A stretch of DNA of 64,000 nucleotides from Natronincola ferrireducens (GCF_900100845.1 NZ_FNFP01000002.1:434001-498000); one strand, 5' to 3'; shown: positions 8,792-18,500, counted from the stretch's first letter. The notes: generated from the letters alone by a model not told the origin. Made by a program: numbers and translations.

Positions 8792-11321
8792 TACTTTTTC
8801 CTCCTTGTATAAAACCTATCCATTTATTTTTAAAATCTATAAAGTCTTTATACAGATTGTTATAATGTCTAAAAGCGTCGAGCTTTTCTATATCCACTTT
8901 TTGTGTAACCTTTAGTATTTCAATATAATATTGTTCATCATAAACGTCACATTTAATCAAGTTTCCTTCAATAAAAATATGTATTGCATTTTCAAGGATT
9001 TTGGGGTTGATAGCTATGGAAAGTTCTTCATTAATCTTTTCCAGTATTTCTTCTAATTTAGCTTTTTTAAAATGGTAAAATTCTTTTAAAAATTTATATA
9101 GTAGGATTAATATGTTTCTTGTGGGTACGATGCTTTTAAGAATTTCTTCATTGTTTTTTTCATCACCTTTTTCATAAAGAAAGGTAATGGGTGCATGCTG
9201 GTTTCTATCTATAAGATAGTAATAATCTTTTTCCATAAAAAACATATCGTATACAATAATACTATTATATAGTTTAAATGAAATTTTATCAATATTAGGA
9301 TTAATAAGAATATGTATTTCCTTATTTTGTGGTTCAAAAGGAATTTCATTGTAAAAAAATTTAACTCTTTTTCTGGTGTTTTTTTCTTGAATCTCAGTAA
9401 GGGTTATTAAATGATTAGCCTGGTGAAAAGTGTTGACTAAAATCAATACTTTATCCTGATTCTGTAGTTCCTTAATTATAAATACTTGCTTTTCTTGCGT
9501 AGCTTTTACGGGAATGTCCTCTAATTCCCTGTTAGTTATATAATTGTTTTCATTACAAGGTAACTGTAGGGATTTATAATAGCTCTCGATAAATTTTTCG
9601 GATACATAACTACCTTTTATTATTTTTAAATCTTTTATATTTAGTTGGATCTTTTTTGTTCCATTAAATTCATTATATTCTGGAGAAAAAATTATACCTA
9701 CTGTATCATCTCCTGTTAGGACTTTTGCATAGTTTCCTAAATTAAAACCTATGGTATCAAATGTTTTGTTGTCTTCCTGTAGGGACATTTTCAAGTGTTT
9801 TCCGTCCACTCCAACAGATTTAATTCCCTTTGGCTTAAGATTTGTGTGGATAAATCTTGGAGCCATATTGGCTAAGCCATAGGGTTCTAATGTTTCTAAT
9901 TCGCTGATTAACTGGTGATTGATGCTTTCTAGGTTTAACATATCATCGCAGAAAATCTTAGGAACAAGATCATCTTCTAACAGTATTTGGTCAGCAAGTT
10001 TATTAATTTCTGTACGAAAGGCTTCTATATTGTCTGTCACTAAAGATAATCCTGCAGCCTGTTCATGTCCACCAAACTTTATAAAAAGATCTTTACATTG
10101 GTTTAAAGCATCAAATAAATTAAATCCAGTAATACTTCTTGCTGAACCTTTAGCAGTATCATTTTCTATAGCTAAGATAATTGTTGGCTTGTAATATTTT
10201 TCTACGATTCTTGAAGCTACAATGCCAATCACCCCATGATGCCAGTTTTCTTTATAAAGAACTAATACTTTTTCCTCCCGATATTTTGGATTTTCTTCTA
10301 TCATTTTTATAGCTTCATCCAATATCTCTGCCTCTACTTGTTGTCTGTTGTAATTTTCTTCGTCCAGCATCTTTGCTAGTTTTTTTGCTTCTTCCCTATT
10401 TTCTGTTGTAAATAGTCTAACACCTATATCAGCAGAGCCTATTCGACCAGCTGCATTGATTCTAGGGGCTAACCCAAACCCAATATGACTAGCATTTAAT
10501 TTTTTATCCTTTAAATTGGATATTTCTATTAGAGCTTGTAAACCAATATTGTTGGTTTCCCTCATATAATTAAGACCATTCTTTACAATAATACGGTTTT
10601 CATCTAGTAACGGTACAATATCAGCTATGGTGGCGATGGTAGTAATGTCTAAATATTGATAAATTGTGGTTTTGAAAATTTCTTTTGGAGTTAGGGCTTG
10701 AATAAGTTTAAAGGCCACGCCACAACCACAGATCATATCATAGGGATAGTGACAATCCTCCTGTTTAGGATTAATAATTGCATAAGCCTTAGGAATAATT
10801 CCATGGCACTGGTGATGATCTGTAATAATCATATCTATTCCCAAAGAATTAGCCAGCTCCACCTCTTTAATTGAAGTTATACCACAGTCAACAGTAATAA
10901 TTAAATCCCCTTTTTTATCGGCAATCTCTTTGATGGCTTGGGGATTAATTCCGTAACCCTCCTCCATTCTATCGGGAATATAGTAGTTTACAGAATATCC
11001 TATAGAATAAAAGTATTTTAGCATAATTGAGACGCTAGCCACTCCATCCACATCGTAATCGCCGTATATCCAAATGGCTTGATTATTCTCTACAGCATAT
11101 TGAATACGTTTTACTGCCTTATCCATATCTTTTAGCAAATATGGATCATATAATTCTTCTAAACTAGGGTGTAAAAAAACCTTTGCTTTACCTAAATTTT
11201 TAATGCCTCTGTTTAATAAAAGCTTTGCTGTTGTTGGTTGAATATTTAATCCTTCTACTAAAAGGTCTATTTCCTCTATCTGTTTTTGACTATATAACCA
11301 GTTTCTTTTTTCTATTTCCAT
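8778..11321 (-). CDS. recJ: Single-stranded-DNA-specific 5'-3' exonuclease RecJ
   Basis: DHH-family nuclease of 847 aa acting in recombination and mismatch repair. Motifs [11 protein letters not shown] (motif I), TVDCGI and DHHQCHGI (the DHH motif) sit in the first 200 residues, followed by the DHHA1 domain with GGHEQAAG around residue 410. After the catalytic core there is an OB-fold region and a roughly 280-residue C-terminal extension rich in Lys, Asn and Ile, characteristic of the long Firmicutes RecJ. ATG at 11321 is preceded by AGGTGAAG. First gene of the recJ-apt-relA-dtd-MBL run. Confidence 0.96.
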   Translation of the reverse strand: MEIEKRNWLYSQKQIEEIDLLVEGLNIQPTTAKLLLNRGIKNLGKAKVFLHPSLEELYDPYLLKDMDKAVKRIQYAVENNQAIWIYGDYDVDGVASVSIMLKYFYSIGYSVNYYIPDRMEEGYGINPQAIKEIADKKGDLIITVDCGITSIKEVELANSLGIDMIITDHHQCHGIIPKAYAIINPKQEDCHYPYDMICGCGVAFKLIQALTPKEIFKTTIYQYLDITTIATIADIVPLLDENRIIVKNGLNYMRETNNIGLQALIEISNLKDKKLNASHIGFGLAPRINAAGRIGSADIGVRLFTTENREEAKKLAKMLDEENYNRQQVEAEILDEAIKMIEENPKYREEKVLVLYKENWHHGVIGIVASRIVEKYYKPTIILAIENDTAKGSARSITGFNLFDALNQCKDLFIKFGGHEQAAGLSLVTDNIEAFRTEINKLADQILLEDDLVPKIFCDDMLNLESINHQLISELETLEPYGLANMAPRFIHTNLKPKGIKSVGVDGKHLKMSLQEDNKTFDTIGFNLGNYAKVLTGDDTVGIIFSPEYNEFNGTKKIQLNIKDLKIIKGSYVSEKFIESYYKSLQLPCNENNYITNRELEDIPVKATQEKQVFIIKELQNQDKVLILVNTFHQANHLITLTEIQEKNTRKRVKFFYNEIPFEPQNKEIHILINPNIDKISFKLYNSIIVYDMFFMEKDYYYLIDRNQHAPITFLYEKGDEKNNEEILKSIVPTRNILILLYKFLKEFYHFKKAKLEEILEKINEELSIAINPKILENAIHIFIEGNLIKCDVYDEQYYIEILKVTQKVDIEKLDAFRHYNNLYKDFIDFKNKWIGFIQGGKSNGFS

Positions 11322-11419
11322 TGGGCTTCACCTACTAAGTTCAATTTTAAAATGCTTATGTTCTCATTTATTATTTTTATATAATATAGAATTTGGCAAA
11401 AATATATTTCTTCTTGATT

Positions 11420-13093
11420 TCATTTTTTTCGAAGACCACTTAATAGTATTGAAATAATAATTCCTACACCTAAAATGCTTGCTAACAAATATCCGATAAT
11501 TCCAAAAACCGATACGCCCCACATCATAGGTCCACTAGCATTTTGAATAATGAGAGAGGAGCCCACAATCAAGGCTGAGCTAATTAGACTCAAGGATAAT
11601 TTGTTGGTCATTTTGCTTAGTTCTCCCTGAAGCTTCTCTATTCCTATTTGTTCCAGCTGAAATTTAATGTCATTGTTTTCTATCTTTTTTAATAGGGTTC
11701 TTATTTGCTTTGGCAAGTATTTTATGCTATCCAGTATTTCCTCGGAATAGTCCTTAAATTCACCAGCTAAATTTTTAGGATTATACCGATGGAAATATAT
11801 TTCCTTTACAAAATCCTTAGCTATGTTGGAAAGGCTAAATTGAGGGTTTAAAAATTTCACGCTTCCTTCTAAGGTAACCATCGCTTTTAACAATACAATA
11901 AATTGAGAAGGAAGCTTAATTTTATTGGTATAGGCTACCTCCATTAGTTTTTTTAAAGCCTCTCCTAGGTTTAATTTATTTAAAGGAACATTATAATATA
12001 AATTAATTAAAAAAGAAATATCTTCTTTTAATCTTCTTGGATTTGTTTGGGAATCTAAAGCATCTATTTCTATTAATATATTGACTATTTTATCAACATC
12101 CCGTCTAGCCGATGCAGTAAATAGGTTGGAGATAAAATTCATAGTACCTTTGTCCAAATAACCTGTGATCCCAAAATCCACAAAGGCTATTTTAGAGGGC
12201 CCTACAACAAAAATATTGCCGGGATGGGGGTCACCATGAAAAAATCCATAGATGAAAACTTGTTTTAGAAAGCAGTTGGCACTTATGGTTGCTACTTCCT
12301 TTAAATCCCATTTCTTTTCCTTTAAACCCTGCTTGTCTATAATTTTAATACCGTAAACCCTTTCCATCGTTAATACTTTTTTAGATGTGTAATCCCAATA
12401 AACTTGTGGTATGTAAATACTGGTATCCTTTTTGAAATAAGCATGGAATTTTTCTGCATTTCTTCCTTCTAAGGAATAGTCTAATTCTTTGGTAATACTT
12501 CGGCTAAATTCTTCAACGATCTCTAGTAGATTGTAGGGTTTTTCCTTATCCATATGTTCATCTAAAAGCTTTGCTAGAGTAAATAATATATCTAGGTCTC
12601 CTTTAATAATTCTTTGAATAGAGGGTCTCTGGATTTTAACAACAACATTTTCTCCTGTATTTAAAACTGCCTCATAGACTTGACCAATGGATGCTGAGGC
12701 AATGGGCTCCCTGTTAAATTCTTTAAAGCAATCTTCTATCCTTAGTTTCATTTCTACTTCAAAAACTTTTTTTGCTTCTTCAAAGGGAAAGGGTTTTACA
12801 TCATCCTGTAGCTTTGCTAACTGGCTCACCACTTCTTCGGGAAAAATATCCCTTCTTGTGCTTATAATCTGCCCTAGTTTAATAAAGGTAGGACCCAATT
12901 CTTCACAGGCCATTCTTAGCTTTTGGCCATGACTCAAATATTCTTTCTGCTGTTTGGGTTTCAATATTAATTTAGGTATATAGCCCTTTTCATTTAGTTT
13001 CTGAGCTGCAAATGTAAATCCGTATTTCATCAATACTTCGCCAATTTTTTTATATCGCTTGAGATTTCTATATTTTGTTCCAATTCCAGACAT
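11420..13093 (-). CDS. UbiB/ABC1-family atypical kinase
   Basis: Membrane-associated protein-kinase-like protein. I use ATG at 13093 (557 aa; MSGIGTKYRNLKRYKKIG) with GGAG 8 nt upstream. A longer frame to 13192 would run through the secF terminator hairpin and its extra residues look unrelated. The KxGQ signature (FIKLGQIISTRRDIFPEEV), the SASIGQVYEA loop, HGDPHPGNI catalytic segment and VDFG(I)TG metal site are visible. Two transmembrane helices form the C terminus. In other bacteria UbiB supports ubiquinone synthesis; clostridial homologues without ubiquinone have no defined role. It stands alone between the secDF and recJ operons. Confidence 0.92.
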   Translation of the reverse strand: MSGIGTKYRNLKRYKKIGEVLMKYGFTFAAQKLNEKGYIPKLILKPKQQKEYLSHGQKLRMACEELGPTFIKLGQIISTRRDIFPEEVVSQLAKLQDDVKPFPFEEAKKVFEVEMKLRIEDCFKEFNREPIASASIGQVYEAVLNTGENVVVKIQRPSIQRIIKGDLDILFTLAKLLDEHMDKEKPYNLLEIVEEFSRSITKELDYSLEGRNAEKFHAYFKKDTSIYIPQVYWDYTSKKVLTMERVYGIKIIDKQGLKEKKWDLKEVATISANCFLKQVFIYGFFHGDPHPGNIFVVGPSKIAFVDFGITGYLDKGTMNFISNLFTASARRDVDKIVNILIEIDALDSQTNPRRLKEDISFLINLYYNVPLNKLNLGEALKKLMEVAYTNKIKLPSQFIVLLKAMVTLEGSVKFLNPQFSLSNIAKDFVKEIYFHRYNPKNLAGEFKDYSEEILDSIKYLPKQIRTLLKKIENNDIKFQLEQIGIEKLQGELSKMTNKLSLSLISSALIVGSSLIIQNASGPMMWGVSVFGIIGYLLASILGVGIIISILLSGLRKK

Positions 13094-13150
13094 ACCATCA
13101 ACTCCACAAAATTCATTATACTTATTTAATCTAAAAATATTGAAAAATGG

Positions 13151-13194
13151 TAAAAAAATGGTAATAATACTATTTAGTTGTATTATTACCATTT
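13151..13194 (-). terminator. Intrinsic terminator after secDF
   Basis: A perfect 15-bp inverted repeat (13156-13170 with 13180-13194, 9-nt loop) is followed on the minus strand by seven Ts (13152-13158). It separates secF from the UbiB gene. Confidence 0.85.
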
Positions 13195-13264
13195 TTAAAA
13201 AACTTATCTTCTTTTCTAATTGTATAGTTATTGTGTATATAGGATATTCATTATAGCTTTACTG

Positions 13265-14146
13265 TTAACTTGAAGGATAGGAGGTTTTCCTGTTTTGCAT
13301 TTCTTTAAGCATAACCCAAACTGGTGATGCAATAAAAATAGATGAATAAGTACCACTAAGGACTCCAGCAATTAATGGCAATGCAAATACCTTCACTTGG
13401 TCTACTCCGAATAAATACAGTGCTACAATTGTCACCAATGTAGTCAATGATGTATTAATAGAACGAGTAATTGTTTGAGCAATACTGTCATTTGCTACCT
13501 GTTGGAAATTAGACTTTTTAATAAATTTCACATTTTCTCTTATTCTATCAAATACTACAATCGTATCATTGATGGAGTACCCTAGTATCGTTAGCATAGC
13601 AGCTACAAAAGGGCTGTTGATAGGTATTCTAAAGATAGAATACACTGCTAATACCACTAAAAGGTCATGCAATAGAGCTGTAATCGCAGCTATACCAAAT
13701 CTCAATTCAAACCTAAAGGTAATATAAATTAACATACCAATAGCTGATATAATCATAGATAAAAACGCTTTGTTTTGAATTTCTCTTCCCACTGTAGGTC
13801 CAAATTGATTGGCTATTAAAGGTTCATCTGTTTGTAGATTATATTTTTCTTTAAATTGGTTAAATATTTCAGCTCGAGTACGACTATCTAAGTCTTCTGT
13901 AGTTCTAAATTGAACAATAGTTCTATCAGGACCTATGAAGCTGATACTAGCATTAGGATCAAATTGATTAGTGATTTCTCTTATCTCTGCTACTTCCACC
14001 TGTTGCTCTAGTTCTATTTCCATTTGGGTTCCCCCAGTAAAATCAATACCTAAGTTGAAGCCCCTTACTAAAGATAGGGCTAAGCCTATAATGATAATAA
14101 CAGTTGATATGGAAAACCATATTTTTCTATTTTCTATAATCTTCAT
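13265..14146 (-). CDS. secF: Protein translocase subunit SecF
   Basis: Inner-membrane partner of SecD that uses the proton motive force to help protein export through SecYEG. I choose ATG at 14146 (293 aa, MKIIENRKIWF), 13 nt after the secD stop, with an AGGGGGG site; the longer frame from 14170 would overlap secD. There is one N-terminal transmembrane helix, the conserved GIDFTGGTQ motif, a periplasmic P1-type domain (about residues 40-120), and five more helices containing GYSINDTIVVFDRIREN. Confidence 0.97.
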   Translation of the reverse strand: MKIIENRKIWFSISTVIIIIGLALSLVRGFNLGIDFTGGTQMEIELEQQVEVAEIREITNQFDPNASISFIGPDRTIVQFRTTEDLDSRTRAEIFNQFKEKYNLQTDEPLIANQFGPTVGREIQNKAFLSMIISAIGMLIYITFRFELRFGIAAITALLHDLLVVLAVYSIFRIPINSPFVAAMLTILGYSINDTIVVFDRIRENVKFIKKSNFQQVANDSIAQTITRSINTSLTTLVTIVALYLFGVDQVKVFALPLIAGVLSGTYSSIFIASPVWVMLKEMQNRKTSYPSS

Positions 14147-14159
14147 TTTCTTTCCCCCC

Positions 14160-15398
14160 TTATGCTCCAAATAGCTTGCTATTTTTTGTTAAGTTCATTC
14201 CAATAATTAGTTTTAGTAAAAATCTGGTAATAACAATAGCAGTAAACATACTTACTACAATCCCTATAATTAGAGTAATAGCAAATCCTCTAATAGGGCC
14301 TGTCCCAAATTGATACAATACAATTCCTGCAATAAGGGTAGTAATGTTTGAGTCTAAAATTGCTCTTAAAGCCCGCTTAAACCCAGCATCTATGGCTGAA
14401 CGGACTGTTTTTCCGGCTCTCAACTCTTCTTTAAGTCTTTCAAATATAATAACATTAGCGTCTACCGCCATACCAACTGATAGTATTAAAGCCGCAATAC
14501 CTGGTAATGTCAAAGTGGCATTTAAAGCAACCAATACTCCTAAAACTAATAGAATAAATATTATTAATGCTATACTCGCTATAAATCCGGGAATTCTATA
14601 GTAGATTAACATAAATAATAATACAAGAATAATACCAATTTTAGCAGCGTATATACTTCTCTGCAATGCATTTACACCAAGAGTAGCTGTAATTGTTGAG
14701 GTTTCTACCTCTGTTAAATTCACAGGCAAAGCACCACCACGAATTAAGGCAGCTAGTTGGGATGCTGATTCAACGGTGAAGTTACCGCTGATATGGCCTC
14801 GTCCATTTGGTATAGTATTATTTACAATAGGACTAGAAATAATTTCATCATCTAAAATAATAAAAATAGGTTCTCCAATATGCTGTGCTGTAGCTTCGGC
14901 AAAATTTTTAGTACCTTCACTATCCAATTCGAATTCAACAACAGGGTGAGCTTCTCCACTTATAAAAGTAGCTTCTGCTTTTTTTACGTTTCCTCCTGTT
15001 ACTACAACTTCTCCCTCAGGAGTGATGAATTGTAATTGGGCAGTCTTTCCAATCATATCCAATGCTTCTTGGGCATTTTCAACTCCTGGCAGCTCAATTC
15101 GAATTCTTTTTTCTCCCTCTCTAACAATGGATGGTTCTGTAAGGCCCATAGCATCTACCCTACGTCTAAACACTTCTATTGTTTGGTTAATGGTTTGGTC
15201 CAGTTCTCTTCCAGTTTCATCGGTCTCAGCCTCATAAACTACATAAACGCCACCCTTTAAATCTAGACCTTGGTTGATGGCTTCTTGTACAGGTCTTATC
15301 CTTACTTCTCCTACCTGAATACCATTAAATGCAGTATAGGTTGTTAAAACTACTAATGCTATGATGACAAAAAATAGCAATGCATTTTTTAATTTCAC
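14160..15398 (-). CDS. secD: Protein translocase subunit SecD
   Basis: RND-type membrane protein of 412 aa with GTG start at 15398 and a strong AGGAGG upstream. It shows one N-terminal helix, GLDLKGGVYVVYEA, a large extracytoplasmic region (P1 with FRRRVDAMG and GVENAQEA, then the head subdomain), GGALP before helix 2, and the helix-4 motif SVGMAVDANVIIFERLKEE used in proton conduction. It is transcribed with secF from a near-consensus promoter at 15440-15468. Confidence 0.97.
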   Translation of the reverse strand: MKLKNALLFFVIIALVVLTTYTAFNGIQVGEVRIRPVQEAINQGLDLKGGVYVVYEAETDETGRELDQTINQTIEVFRRRVDAMGLTEPSIVREGEKRIRIELPGVENAQEALDMIGKTAQLQFITPEGEVVVTGGNVKKAEATFISGEAHPVVEFELDSEGTKNFAEATAQHIGEPIFIILDDEIISSPIVNNTIPNGRGHISGNFTVESASQLAALIRGGALPVNLTEVETSTITATLGVNALQRSIYAAKIGIILVLLFMLIYYRIPGFIASIALIIFILLVLGVLVALNATLTLPGIAALILSVGMAVDANVIIFERLKEELRAGKTVRSAIDAGFKRALRAILDSNITTLIAGIVLYQFGTGPIRGFAITLIIGIVVSMFTAIVITRFLLKLIIGMNLTKNSKLFGA

Positions 15399-15439
15399 TT
15401 ATTATTCCTCCTAACTTTTACATAAGTACCATAAACTTA

Positions 15440-15468
15440 ATTATATATGGTTAAAGTTTATACGTCAA
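15440..15468 (-). promoter_or_regulatory. Sigma-A promoter of secDF
   Basis: The minus strand has TTGACG (15463-15468), a 17-nt spacer and a perfect TATAAT (15440-15445), about 40 nt upstream of the secD GTG. Confidence 0.8.
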
Positions 15469-15487
15469 TGAATGGGTATCCATTGAC
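15464..15487. promoter_or_regulatory. Inverted repeat overlapping the secD -35 box (candidate operator)
   Basis: GTCAATG (15464-15470) and CATTGAC (15481-15487) are 7-bp inverted repeats centred 10 nt apart. The downstream arm covers most of the -35 hexamer. No T-run follows, so it is unlikely to be a terminator for the carbonic anhydrase-like gene. A repressor or activator site is inference. Confidence 0.4.
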
Positions 15488-15501
15488 ATAATAGTGTAAT
15501 A

Positions 15502-16005
15502 TTATTCTTTGTGCTTTTCTCCATATCTAATATAGGACTCAGCTGATGTTCGTATACCTATTTTTTCTTCCTCTGTTAATTCTCTTACAACCTTTGCTGG
15601 AGAGCCTATAGCTAATACTCCCGATGGAATTTTCTTTCCAGGAGGTACTAGGCTACCTGCTCCTATTATTGTTTCCTCTCCAATTTCTGCCCCATCCAAT
15701 ATAATAGTACCCATACCAATTAAAACATTGTTTCCTATCCTGCAGGCATGGATAATAGCACTATGTCCTATAGTAATATTATCTCCTATAATTGTAGGAT
15801 AAAGGTGACTGATGTGGACAACGGAGCCATCTTGAATATTAGTGCTTTTTCCTATTTTTATATAATTGTCATCTCCCCTGAGGACAGCCTTGTACCAGAT
15901 ACTAGAACCTTCTCCAATAGTTACATCACCAATTATATCTGCTGTTTCTGCTATGAAGCAACTTTCATGGATACTTGGTTTCTTCTCCTTTAAAGCCTTA
16001 ATCAT
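15502..16005 (-). CDS. Gamma-carbonic anhydrase-like hexapeptide-repeat protein
   Basis: Left-handed beta-helix protein of 167 aa in the YrdA/PaaY/CaiE class. Hexapeptide repeats (for example VTIGEGSSIWYKAVLRGDD, ITIGHSAIIHACRIGNNVLIGMG) run from about residue 20 to 135, and the zinc-ligand histidines are present in VVHISH, GHSAIIHA. The gamma-CA-like RGD/N residues are visible. ATG at 16005 is 2 nt after the scfB stop with GGAGGAG inside scfB, so translation is coupled; the longer frame from 16050 starts inside scfB and is less likely. Activity as a carbonic anhydrase is not certain for this subgroup. Confidence 0.88.
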   Translation of the reverse strand: MIKALKEKKPSIHESCFIAETADIIGDVTIGEGSSIWYKAVLRGDDNYIKIGKSTNIQDGSVVHISHLYPTIIGDNITIGHSAIIHACRIGNNVLIGMGTIILDGAEIGEETIIGAGSLVPPGKKIPSGVLAIGSPAKVVRELTEEEKIGIRTSAESYIRYGEKHKE

Positions 16006-16007
16006 TT

Positions 16008-17363
16008 TTACTCCTCCTCCATTAATTTGGCTTGTATTGTTAAAGCACATTCTATACGCTTTTTTTCCATTTCACAGCCAATATTATAGGGCACATAAAT
16101 ATCTTGATTAAAATTATAGGCATTTGCATGACATCCACCACTGCAGTAAAATTTAGCCCAGCACTCCCTACAGGCTTCCTTATTATAAACATGGGCATTT
16201 GAAAAATCATCGTACTTAGACTTATCTAATGTATTATCGAGAACGCTACCTAGCTTAAAGCTTTCATTGCCAACAAATTGATGACAAGGATAAAGCTCTC
16301 CTTGGGGGGTAACAGCTAAATATTCCGCTCCTGCACCACAGCCTAGTAGTCTTTTAATCACACAGGGGCCTTGGTTTAGATCAATCATAAAATGGAAAAA
16401 ATTTAAATCTTTGCCTATTTTTTTTCTTTTTATGCATTCTTCGGCTAAATCCTCGTATTCCTTCATAACCCGAGGTAGATCCTCTTCTGTGATTGCATAA
16501 TCCTGGTCTACTGTAGCCACTACTGGCTCTACAGAAACATGCTTAAAACCTAAATCAGCTAAATGTAAAACATCCTTTGCAAAATCCAAATTGTGTTTAG
16601 TAAAAGTTCCTCTGACATAATAGTTTTCATGATTTCTTTTTTCAGCCATCTCTAATAATTTAGGTATAATAATATTATAGGTGCCTTCACCTGTAACAGT
16701 ATATCGCATATGATCATTTACTTCTTTTCTACCATCTATGCTTAAGACTACATTGTACATATTCTTATTAATGTAATCCATGTTATCTTTGTTAAGCAAA
16801 ACGCCGTTAGTGGTTATTGTAAATCTTATATTTTTATTATATTCTACTTCCTTCTCACGACCGTAGTCTACAATTTCTTTAATGACATCAAAGTTCATTA
16901 AAGGTTCTCCACCAAAAAAATCCACTTCTAAATTTCTTCTATTCCCAGAGTTTTGTAACAAAAAATCAATTGCTTTTTTGCCTACATGTGAGGTCATTAA
17001 ACTTCTATCCCCTTTAAAATCACCTTGAGATGCAAAACAATATTTACAACGTATATTACAGTCATGGGCTATATGTAAGCATAGGGCTTTTACCACTGTT
17101 TTTTTATTTTTAAAAGCTTCGTGCTGTAGATAATTTTCTTTAGAAAATAGTAGACCATTGTCTATTAGGGTATTTATTTCCTTTATACCCTCTATAATTT
17201 GCTCTCTACTATACTTGTCCTCTAATAAATCAATGACTTTATCTTCAGGTGTTTGGGGATAATGATCTAATATATCATAAACTAATTGATCAATTACATG
17301 AACACCACCGCTATTAACATCTAACAAAATATTTATATTACCTTGTGAAAATTTATGAATCAT
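16008..17363 (-). CDS. scfB: SCIFF peptide maturase (radical SAM/SPASM thioether-forming enzyme)
   Basis: Radical SAM enzyme of 451 aa that installs Cys-to-Thr thioether links in the six-cysteine SCIFF (ranthipeptide) precursor. The N-terminal 85 residues resemble a RiPP recognition element (LDVNSGGVHVIDQLVYDIL). The AdoMet cluster motif CNIRCKYC is near residue 105, followed by DFFGGEPLMN. The C-terminal SPASM domain is rich in cysteines (CVIKRLLGCGAGAEYLAVTP, CHQF, CRECWAKFYCSGGCH) for auxiliary clusters. The precursor gene scfA is 126 nt upstream, separated by a terminator-like hairpin. Confidence 0.95.
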   Translation of the reverse strand: MIHKFSQGNINILLDVNSGGVHVIDQLVYDILDHYPQTPEDKVIDLLEDKYSREQIIEGIKEINTLIDNGLLFSKENYLQHEAFKNKKTVVKALCLHIAHDCNIRCKYCFASQGDFKGDRSLMTSHVGKKAIDFLLQNSGNRRNLEVDFFGGEPLMNFDVIKEIVDYGREKEVEYNKNIRFTITTNGVLLNKDNMDYINKNMYNVVLSIDGRKEVNDHMRYTVTGEGTYNIIIPKLLEMAEKRNHENYYVRGTFTKHNLDFAKDVLHLADLGFKHVSVEPVVATVDQDYAITEEDLPRVMKEYEDLAEECIKRKKIGKDLNFFHFMIDLNQGPCVIKRLLGCGAGAEYLAVTPQGELYPCHQFVGNESFKLGSVLDNTLDKSKYDDFSNAHVYNKEACRECWAKFYCSGGCHANAYNFNQDIYVPYNIGCEMEKKRIECALTIQAKLMEEE

Positions 17364-17431
17364 TCTAATAAGGTGCTCCTTTCTTAGTAATACTATCCAT
17401 ATCTATTTTATATAATTGATTGATAGTATTC

Positions 17432-17463
17432 AAGAAAAAACAGCAGTGATTAAATACTGCTGC
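17432..17463 (-). terminator. Intrinsic terminator/attenuator between scfA and scfB
   Basis: On the minus strand GCAGCAGT (17462-17455) pairs with ACTGCTGT (17447-17440) across a 7-nt loop. A run of T (17440-17433) follows. Partial readthrough would give more precursor than maturase. Confidence 0.75.
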
Positions 17464-17489
17464 CTTCCTTTATGTATTTGACTTTAATA

Positions 17490-17630
17490 TTATTGATTTT
17501 CACATTGTTGATTTGCAACTGTACATGAGGTTTTGCAAGCTGATTGACAGGAGGTTTGACACTCACCACAACCGCCCTTTGCTGCACTTTGAGACAAATT
17601 AGCGCTACTTAATGTTTTAATATGCTTCAT
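17490..17630 (-). CDS. scfA: Six-cysteine SCIFF peptide precursor (ranthipeptide), 46 aa
   Basis: The gene is too short for ordinary ORF finding but unmistakable. It starts MKHIKTLSSANL, continues AAKGGCGECQTSCQSACK, and has six cysteines at 21, 24, 28, 32, 36 and 43, spaced as in SCIFF (six Cys in forty-five residues). The leader is about 20 residues and the core is Cys- and Thr/Ser-rich. AAAGGAG lies upstream of ATG 17630. ScfB, encoded downstream, forms thioether links between the cysteines and threonines. Ranthipeptides of this type are proposed to act in population-density signalling in Clostridia; the role here is inferred. Confidence 0.95.
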   Translation of the reverse strand: MKHIKTLSSANLSQSAAKGGCGECQTSCQSACKTSCTVANQQCENQ

Positions 17631-17698
17631 CTTTCAGACTCCTTTCAAATATAATGTCCGATAAAATTATATCATAATGCTTAGGAAAAAAAAACAAT

Positions 17699-18094
17699 TT
17701 ATTTTAGATTTATTCCTATCATTCCCCCTATAACCCCTGTGACAATGCCGATTATCACTCTATAATAAACACTAGTATCTATTATATAGTCTGTTATGAA
17801 GACTTTGCTAAAAATAATGAGAATAAGAATATAGATTAGACCAATTACAGCCCCTTGAAGCCAACCCCTTTTTTTAGTATGAACTGCTGTATAAATCGAT
17901 GCATAGGCTATGCTTAATATCATAATAACAGAAGTTAATATAGGAATAATCCCTTCGCCTAAGCTTGTATAGGTAATTAATATACCACTAAGTAAAAACA
18001 ATATTAAGGATAAAACATATCCTCTAATTAATCCTTTCCCATAAACCCATATATTAAAAGTATCTCCTGTACCCCTGGTAATACTACCCTTCAT
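17699..18094 (-). CDS. TIGR04086-type small membrane protein next to SCIFF locus
   Basis: Hydrophobic protein of 131 aa with four predicted transmembrane segments (starting near GYVLSLILFLLSG, PILTSVIMILSIAY, GAVIGLIYILILI and VIIGIVTGVIGGMIG). The second of two adjacent ATGs (18094) is preferred because GGAGGT then has a 6-nt spacer, against 3 nt for 18097. A membrane protein of this family is regularly encoded between yajC and scfA in Clostridia, so a role in SCIFF export or Sec function is possible, but no function is established. Confidence 0.8.
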   Translation of the reverse strand: MKGSITRGTGDTFNIWVYGKGLIRGYVLSLILFLLSGILITYTSLGEGIIPILTSVIMILSIAYASIYTAVHTKKRGWLQGAVIGLIYILILIIFSKVFITDYIIDTSVYYRVIIGIVTGVIGGMIGINLK

Positions 18095-18179
18095 CATTAC
18101 ACCTCCATCATCATTTTATTAATAAATATGCAGGTGTAGAGTAAATATTCCCTCTTAACTATAAATAATTGTCAAAAAT

Positions 18180-18208
18180 AGGCAAAACAGTGGATCAACC
18201 ACTGTTTA
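18180..18208 (-). terminator. Intrinsic terminator after yajC
   Basis: AAACAGTGG and CCACTGTTT (18199-18207 and 18185-18193) form a 9-bp stem with a 5-nt loop, followed on the minus strand by TTTTGCCTATTTTT. Confidence 0.7.
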
Positions 18209-18224
18209 CATTTAGTACAATTAT

Positions 18225-18500
18225 TTATTTGCCTTTGCTTTCATTCATAACATTCCCTACAGCCCATTTAGCAACTGTAAGCTTTGTTTTATCCGCCCCT
18301 ACTTCAATAGTAATAACATCTTCTTTAATCTTTAAGATACTGCCATAGATTCCACCAATTGTAACAATTTCATCTCCAACTTTAAGGTTGTTACGCATTT
18401 CTTTTGTCTTCTTTTCCCTCTTTTGTTGTGGACGAATAATCAAAAAGTAGAAAATAGCTAAGAACCCTAAAGGTATAATCAAACCGGTAAAGTTTTGCAT
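18225..18500 (-). CDS. yajC: Preprotein translocase accessory subunit YajC
   Basis: Small single-pass membrane protein of 91 aa associated with SecDF. The N-terminal helix (LIIPLGFLAIFYFLIIRPQQKREKK) and the following VGDEIVTIGGIYGSILKI segment are the family signature. It lies 138 nt after tgt in the order queA-tgt-yajC found in many bacteria, with secDF a few genes further downstream on the same strand. Confidence 0.96.
   Translation of the reverse strand: MQNFTGLIIPLGFLAIFYFLIIRPQQKREKKTKEMRNNLKVGDEIVTIGGIYGSILKIKEDVITIEVGADKTKLTVAKWAVGNVMNESKGK

Noticed and set aside
13094-13192. Upstream extension of the UbiB gene to 13192
   Set aside because: The extra codons run into the secDF terminator stem, look non-homologous, and an internal ATG has a good ribosome-binding site.
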